Source: RGIG2041 sp045578865 (lineage in GTDB: Bacteria; Bacillota; Clostridia; UBA1381; UMGS1253). Taken from it: a DNA stretch of 64,000 bases. A program made the position numbers and the translations under genes. Location: the NCBI GenBank assembly GCA_045578865.1, contig JAZNLB010000005.1, positions 102,080-166,079 of the forward strand, read 5' to 3'. This document shows, piece after piece, positions 59,934-64,000 of the stretch; the stretch's first letter is position 1; the number at the start of each line of letters is the position of its first letter. The notes below the pieces were generated by a model. The model was not told the DNA's origin, did no database searches, and saw only the letters and a program-made list of their open reading frames with translations.

Positions 59934-62192
59934 TTATTTTTCAGTTTTCTTGCCATACTGTCCCGGGGTAACACCCACATACTTATTAAACAAACGCAAA
60001 AGCGTCGCAACGGTATTACAACCCACCCGCCGCGCAAGGCTAGTGTTTTTAATGCCCGGCTCCTGCAATAAAATGTCGCAGGCACGCTTGATGCGGTAGC
60101 GGTTTAAGTAATCTTTAAAATTCTCGCCCGTCACCTCTTTAAACAGGGTGCTGGTGTAACTAAGCGACAGAGAAAACGCACTGCTTAAATCCGAAAGAGA
60201 AATATCTTCATTGTAGTGCGCGTGAATATAATCGAGCATCAGGTCGGAAATATCCCTCTCCGTGTCCGGCGTCTGCTTTTGCACAAACTCGACTAAGGTA
60301 TTAAACATTCCGTACACCTTGCTACGCAGTTCCAGCTTGTCCGTACACATTTTTAATTCTAAAAAGACGATATTCCCCTCGCCGAAAATCTCTTGCGTAC
60401 TCTTCCCCAGCGTTTCTGCCACACGATTGACAGTTGATGCAATCGAAAACGCAAAAGAGTTTAATCTTTCCTTGGTCAGTGCGTGTTTTTCAAAGTTTTC
60501 ATCCAAAAGCTCTGTCAAAATCTGCGCTACCTCTTCATCGTGACAGCGAATAACCTCGGCAATAAGTTCTCTCTCCGTGTCAATCGGATAAAACAAACCA
60601 TTGCCACCCATGTTGACCACGATATCTTCGCTCGTCACAATAGAATTTCGGCTGCCCAGACTATAATGCGTTTCCAAAATTTTAAGTGCAGATGCATACG
60701 ACATTCCAATGTCCGAAAGTCTCTCACACAAATCGCCCACAGCGCCGGCAAGTTCCGCTTCAAAACTGCCCTCTACGGTTGCCACCACATTGATCAGTTT
60801 CGCTCGCAAAATCCGCATTTCAACACCCGTGGTAATCACGACAAAACTTTTGTAATCCATCAGCATCGGTTCGGCAACCACGCTCGCCCCGAGTTGCTGC
60901 AAAATTAACTCTGTCACCTGATGGCGAATTTCGCTTATCATTTCTTCGGAAAACGCATCGGCAAGTTGTGCATATCTGGAAAATTCCAGTACGCAAACAC
61001 GGTACGGTCCGTCCTTTTGTGCACAAAAAACCTTCTCTAATTCTATCCGCATCTCCTCCGAAGGCTTGATGCCACGCAACATATAGCGCAGTTTTTCTGT
61101 ATAGATGCGCTGGATATGCTCCGCATTTTCCTTTTGGTATGCCTGCACCTGCTGCGCCAAACTCTGTACGGCATCGCAAATATATTTATCTTCTGCATCG
61201 CATCTCGCATTTGTATATGCGCTCAGATTTTCCACTGTAGCGGCAAGCGGAGCATAAGCGTATCGACGAAGCAAAACGCCTATGGCGATGCATGTGCCCA
61301 GTGCCAATAAAACCACAGCCAGACATAGCAAATACAAGTTGAGACGAAGCGGCGAAAAGAATTGATGGGGCAACGCAAGCACATAATACCAACGCATCAC
61401 TTCGGATTGACAAACCGCAAAACTATAGCCTTGCTCCACATTGGGTTTGCCCTCCATGGCTGCAAAACTGCCCATCCGCTCCAAAAGCGCATACATACCC
61501 TTGCGTGGTGCGCCCAAACTGTAATTGTTGCTTGCCAAAATTAAACTATCGAAAACAATCATCAGCGTTTCAGATGTCGACTGTGCGGGCAAAAATCGGT
61601 TTAAATCCATAAAGGTGAAAAAGTATACGGGGGTTTCATTATAAAATTTTCTTTCCACAATCGCCAAACGGCTGCCGAGCGCACCGGTGCTGCTTTCTTC
61701 CATCAGGCGAAAATAAGTATCCGTAGTATTGGTTGAAAAGTAATTGACAATATCCATCGTAGTCGTAGAGCCAAAACCTTCCGTTTTTAGAAAACTCAGA
61801 ACACTGGAAGTGCGTGTTGCGCCGATGACACTGTCCAAGGAATGCTCCATAGTGGAAACATACACTTCCATCTGCTTGGAGCGTGCACTGTCCGAGCGTT
61901 GCTTCACCGCGCGGCGCACCGCTTCTGCATCCGCATTTACCGAACCTACCTCAGCCATATTTCGGATATCTGTATCCAAATAAAGCGCATTTATAACCTC
62001 CTGCGCTGTATTGGTCTGTATATCAATGCTTTTGGCAACGCTGGTCAGTCTTTGCACAGTTTCGCTCTCTGTGCGGTAGTCTGCATAGGTGTTGGTCCAT
62101 GCCAACAGTGCAGACAAAAGCGCCGTCGTACAAAAGACACTAATTAACATATAACCGACAAATATCCTCGTCCAAATTTTTCTGCGTCCCAT
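59934..62192 (-). CDS. AraC-family regulator with membrane sensor domain (YesN-like)
   Basis: A 752-residue one-protein sensor-regulator. Membrane helices at about 12-31 and 282-304 enclose an extracellular dCache-like domain. A cytoplasmic central region of about 330 residues follows, then an AraC DNA-binding domain in the last 100 residues (ISLSDLSSAFSLSLSYTSTLFKEVTGENFKDYL and GCNTVATLLRLFNKYVGVTPGQYGKK). Relatives respond to sugars or peptides and control neighbouring transport genes. Here no transporter is adjacent, so the target is unknown. A promoter lies at 62225-62253 and GGGAGG precedes the ATG. Confidence 0.9.
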   Translation of the reverse strand: MGRRKIWTRIFVGYMLISVFCTTALLSALLAWTNTYADYRTESETVQRLTSVAKSIDIQTNTAQEVINALYLDTDIRNMAEVGSVNADAEAVRRAVKQRSDSARSKQMEVYVSTMEHSLDSVIGATRTSSVLSFLKTEGFGSTTTMDIVNYFSTNTTDTYFRLMEESSTGALGSRLAIVERKFYNETPVYFFTFMDLNRFLPAQSTSETLMIVFDSLILASNNYSLGAPRKGMYALLERMGSFAAMEGKPNVEQGYSFAVCQSEVMRWYYVLALPHQFFSPLRLNLYLLCLAVVLLALGTCIAIGVLLRRYAYAPLAATVENLSAYTNARCDAEDKYICDAVQSLAQQVQAYQKENAEHIQRIYTEKLRYMLRGIKPSEEMRIELEKVFCAQKDGPYRVCVLEFSRYAQLADAFSEEMISEIRHQVTELILQQLGASVVAEPMLMDYKSFVVITTGVEMRILRAKLINVVATVEGSFEAELAGAVGDLCERLSDIGMSYASALKILETHYSLGSRNSIVTSEDIVVNMGGNGLFYPIDTERELIAEVIRCHDEEVAQILTELLDENFEKHALTKERLNSFAFSIASTVNRVAETLGKSTQEIFGEGNIVFLELKMCTDKLELRSKVYGMFNTLVEFVQKQTPDTERDISDLMLDYIHAHYNEDISLSDLSSAFSLSLSYTSTLFKEVTGENFKDYLNRYRIKRACDILLQEPGIKNTSLARRVGCNTVATLLRLFNKYVGVTPGQYGKKTEK

Positions 62193-62224
62193 ACGCTACC
62201 TCCCTTAGGTAAACCGTTGATCAT

Positions 62225-62253
62225 ATTATACCAAGAAAAATACCGTTCGTCAA
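62225..62253 (-). promoter_or_regulatory. Promoter of the AraC-type regulator
   Basis: On the minus strand TTGACG (62248-62253), 17 bases, then perfect TATAAT (62225-62230), 33 bases before the ATG. Confidence 0.7.
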
Positions 62254-62305
62254 TTCTGCACCCCTTTTCAGCTTCGTGCATACACTAAGGCAGGAGGGAT
62301 GCACG

Positions 62306-62659
62306 ATGCAAGCAACGATCTTACCTGAGCTTTTACTTTGGTTTTTTGCCCTGGCAGGCTTTGCGGTACTTTTGAATGATGTTGTTCGCTATTTTATGTA
62401 CAAAAACACCGTACCTGCACAGATGAGCGTGCTGATTCCGGCCTCGTCCGTATCCGAAAAAGCGCGCGTCGGTATCGCCAACCTTTTAAATCTGCTCTAC
62501 GAGCAAAATCCCCACGGGCAATACGAACTCATTATCCTAGATAACGGCGAAACCGGCGACATATTAAAGCAAATTGCGCCCTTGGCCGACACGGCAGAGA
62601 GTGTGTATGTTGCAAACAGCGCAAATGTCGCGGAGTACATCAAACAAAGTTTTCAATAA
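62306..62659 (+). CDS. Short membrane-anchored protein, function unknown
   Basis: A 117-residue protein. One N-terminal membrane helix (about 6-30) is followed by MSVLIPASSVSEKARVGIANLL and ELIILDNGETGDILKQI. This looks like an alpha/beta half resembling the start of a GT-A glycosyltransferase but lacks its DXD part. AGGAGGG precedes the ATG at 62306. A perfect hairpin follows. I do not recognise the family. Confidence 0.6.
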   Translation: MQATILPELLLWFFALAGFAVLLNDVVRYFMYKNTVPAQMSVLIPASSVSEKARVGIANLLNLLYEQNPHGQYELIILDNGETGDILKQIAPLADTAESVYVANSANVAEYIKQSFQ

Positions 62660-62679
62660 AAATTCCCGTTGCCGAAATC

Positions 62680-62718
62680 ATATACGCCCCAAAAGTCAGA
62701 GACTTTTGGGGCGTATAT
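62680..62718. terminator. Perfect 18-base hairpin
   Basis: Arms 62680-62697 and 62701-62718 pair without mismatch around an AGA loop, with GCCCC/GGGGC inside. No T-run follows on either strand, so it may work as a terminator only weakly, or as a processing site. Confidence 0.6.
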
Positions 62719-62745
62719 CCGTGTTTATTCCTATGAAAGTCTGCC

Positions 62746-62774
62746 TTGACTTTTTTTCATTTCTCCATTATAAT
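62746..62774 (+). promoter_or_regulatory. tRNA promoter
   Basis: TTGACT (62746-62751), 17 bases, TATAAT (62769-62774). It is the best consensus match in the window, 38 bases before the tRNA-Leu fragment, and would drive the intact tRNA-Leu behind it. Confidence 0.8.
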
Positions 62775-62812
62775 AGTACCATACTGTCAGGCAAAAATAG
62801 AATAAAACAAAT

Positions 62813-62858
62813 GCGGGCGTGGCGGAATTGGCAGACGCGCCAGATTTAGGTTCCGTCC
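62813..62858 (+). pseudogene. 5' fragment of tRNA-Leu(UAG)
   Basis: The acceptor 5' strand, D-arm and anticodon loop (TTTAGGT, anticodon TAG) of a tRNA-Leu are present. Twenty-two bases (62819-62840) are identical to the intact copy at 62982-63003. The 3' side of the anticodon stem no longer pairs (TCCGT against an expected TCTGG), and no variable arm, T-arm or acceptor 3' strand follows in the next 115 bases. Confidence 0.75.
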
Positions 62859-62975
62859 TGTATGTGATTTTATTGTTGATTACGGTTTTTGCCGTTTTCA
62901 TAGATGAGGGTTAAGCGATATGCTCCTCCTCGGGTAACCTCTCCCGTGTAAAAATCAAGAGGTAAAACTTAATAT

Positions 62976-63059
62976 GCGCCTGTGGCGGAATTGGCAGACG
63001 CGCTAGACTTAGGATCTAGTGTCCCCGACGTGAAGGTTCAAGTCCTTTCAGGCGCACCA
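62976..63059 (+). tRNA. tRNA-Leu (anticodon UAG)
   Basis: An 84-base class II tRNA with encoded CCA. Acceptor GCGCCTG (62976-62982) pairs with CAGGCGC (63049-63055); A-CCA ends at 63059. The anticodon stem CTAGA/TCTAG encloses CTTAGGA, giving anticodon TAG. A long variable arm (TGTCCCCGACGTG) and the T-loop GTTCAAGTC are present. It lies downstream of the promoter at 62746-62774 and the broken copy. Confidence 0.95.
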
Positions 63060-63065
63060 CCACCC

Positions 63066-63097
63066 AAAACACTTATAGGAGTTCCTATAAGTGTTTT
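63066..63097 (+). terminator. Terminator after tRNA-Leu
   Basis: Fifteen-base perfect arms (63066-63080, 63083-63097), AAAACACTTATAGGA against its complement. It is followed by GTTGTTTTTAGG. Confidence 0.85.
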
Positions 63098-63135
63098 GTT
63101 GTTTTTAGGTGTTTATATATCGCTATTACGAACAA

Positions 63136-63246
63136 TTATTTTTTGTTCGCTTTTTTGCTCGGCTTGATTTTTTTGCTAATATCTTCACGATACAGCTTGT
63201 CCATGAGTTCAATAATTATTGATTTCATATCATTTCTTCTTGTCAT
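63136..63246 (-). CDS. Small basic ORF after the recombinase
   Basis: A 36-residue lysine-rich ORF (MTRRNDMKSIIIELMDKLYR, then ending KPSKKANKK). It starts at ATG 63246, four bases after the recombinase stop, with AAGGAGCG within the recombinase end as ribosome site. It shares the A+T-rich composition of the recombinase and so belongs to the same element. Function unknown. Confidence 0.5.
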   Translation of the reverse strand: MTRRNDMKSIIIELMDKLYREDISKKIKPSKKANKK

Positions 63247-63250
63247 ATTC

Positions 63251-64000
63251 TCACGCTCCTTCCTGTAAGACTTCGTTGTCTACTATCATATATTTCTTGA
63301 GTAAAGACTCTTTTGCCTTGCTGATGAACGGAGATTTTAATCTCAGGTCAAGATTTAATCCTTCGTCCGTTTCCTCTATGATGATCTTGTCAAACATCAG
63401 GTGCAAGTTTGCATTACTGATGTTGTTCTCGGCTATGATGTCATCGAGCAGCTCTATGGAATGTTTGAGAGTAGATTTCCGTTCCTTGATTGTTTTATCA
63501 AGATTTTCTATCTCATAAACTTCCTTTTTAAAGTTCTCAATGTCATTTCGCCTTATCTCAATCATCTTGTCATACATATCAGCATTTTGCTTATCCTCAA
63601 TCCTTTCCATAAGGATTTTCTGGATTTCAAGCTCTGTATCCGAAATTCTGTCTTTTAGATTTTCGAGTCTTTTCTCTGTTGTAGATTTTCCTGCTGCCCA
63701 TTTCTTGACATCAGCTTCTACATTCTCCCATAGGTCATCGAATACCAATCGTATTCCTGCAAGCTCGGCTTGTACAATCTTATCAAGCATTTCCTCCCGA
63801 ATTCTATGTGATGTGCAGTTAATTTCGCTATATCGGTGGTAACCATTGCACACATATTCAACTCTGTCGGGGTTGCCTTTGGTCTTTCTGACCTTTGCTA
63901 CAAATGAGCATCCGCAGTCCGAACACTGTAGCAATCCTGAATACTTATGGCAAGGTTTATTCTCGCTTGCACGAACATTCTTCTTTACTTTGGCATTTAG
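63251..64000 (-). CDS. Large serine recombinase, C-terminal part (partial)
   Basis: The frame is open to the right edge (250 codons), so the N-terminal catalytic domain lies outside. Visible parts: NKPCHKYSGLLQCSDCGCSF and the downstream YVCNGYHRY...C pattern, the zinc ribbon of large serine recombinases, then RIREEMLDKIV and a long coiled coil of about 100 residues used in synapsis control, and a tail. Such proteins insert and excise mobile elements. The A+T-rich coding differs from the host genes to the left. Its C-terminal end faces the tRNA-Leu pair. Confidence 0.85.
   Translation of the reverse strand, partial: LNAKVKKNVRASENKPCHKYSGLLQCSDCGCSFVAKVRKTKGNPDRVEYVCNGYHRYSEINCTSHRIREEMLDKIVQAELAGIRLVFDDLWENVEADVKKWAAGKSTTEKRLENLKDRISDTELEIQKILMERIEDKQNADMYDKMIEIRRNDIENFKKEVYEIENLDKTIKERKSTLKHSIELLDDIIAENNISNANLHLMFDKIIIEETDEGLNLDLRLKSPFISKAKESLLKKYMIVDNEVLQEGA

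Noticed and set aside
62859..62975. Group I intron splitting a tRNA-Leu
   Set aside because: No 3' half of the first tRNA follows, and the 117 bases are too short and lack intron core elements. A broken copy explains the data.

Overview
The window looks like a chromosome segment from an anaerobic, spore-forming member of the Clostridia (Firmicutes). The evidence is the sporulation block yabM/mazG/rqcP/yabP/yabQ/divIC/yabR, the dprA-topA-trmFO order, the [FeFe]-hydrogenase and Hdr-type redox genes, and the rubredoxin/flavodiiron pair. Genus cannot be read from the sequence. Almost all of the window is coding, in tight operons.

Region 1 (1-15067, minus strand) is one long operon read from a sigma-A-type promoter at 15040-15067. 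It opens with a c-di-GMP phosphodiesterase (EAL) and a diguanylate cyclase (GGDEF). It continues with an exopolysaccharide assembly line: GtrA, a CysE-like acetyltransferase, a Wzx flippase, a GT32 transferase, a GtrII-like membrane transferase, a YdjC deacetylase, the initiating sugar-phosphate transferase, a GT4 transferase, a membrane metallophosphoesterase with a DnaA-N-like domain, and two Wzz-like membrane proteins. The last of these runs off the left edge.

Region 2 (15518-32998, plus strand) is the metabolic core. First comes an hfs-like set: two tandem thioredoxin-like [2Fe-2S] proteins, a PAS-containing sensory [FeFe]-hydrogenase homologue, a PP2C/SpoIIE phosphatase and a second [FeFe]-hydrogenase. 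Next, behind its own promoter with a Rex-like operator, is a lactate/malate dehydrogenase-family gene carrying the malate-type arginine, followed by fumarase, HdrB, HdrC, HdrA, FlxD/MvhD, two Fe-S FlxB/C-like proteins, a FlxA-like NAD(P)H flavoprotein, soluble FrdB and FrdA, and an AspT/SucE-type transporter. Together these spell oxaloacetate to malate to fumarate to succinate to export. An NADH-oxidising, potentially electron-bifurcating Hdr-Flx module sits beside a fumarate reductase that has no membrane anchor. This is the most interesting part of the window.

Region 3 (32998-46000, mostly minus) holds a ZIP transporter, rubredoxin and FprA, a dihydrouridine synthase, and a TetM-like GTPase fused to a Rae1/YacP-type NYN ribonuclease. 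A small foreign-looking islet follows (aldo/keto reductase, DUF1653, phage-type replication protein), then the conserved yabR-divIC-yabQ-yabP-rqcP-hup-mazG-spoVB-like cluster.

Region 4 (46095-62700) holds small proteins, a FliB-like protein, mutY, trmO, ddl, trmFO, topA, dprA, a radical SAM pair, a VOC protein, a HAD phosphatase, a YesN-like AraC regulator with a sensor domain, and a short membrane protein.

Region 5 (62746-64000) has a promoter, a broken 5' half of a tRNA-Leu, an intact tRNA-Leu(UAG), and the C-terminal part of a large serine recombinase entering from the right. It is probably the edge of an integrated element.
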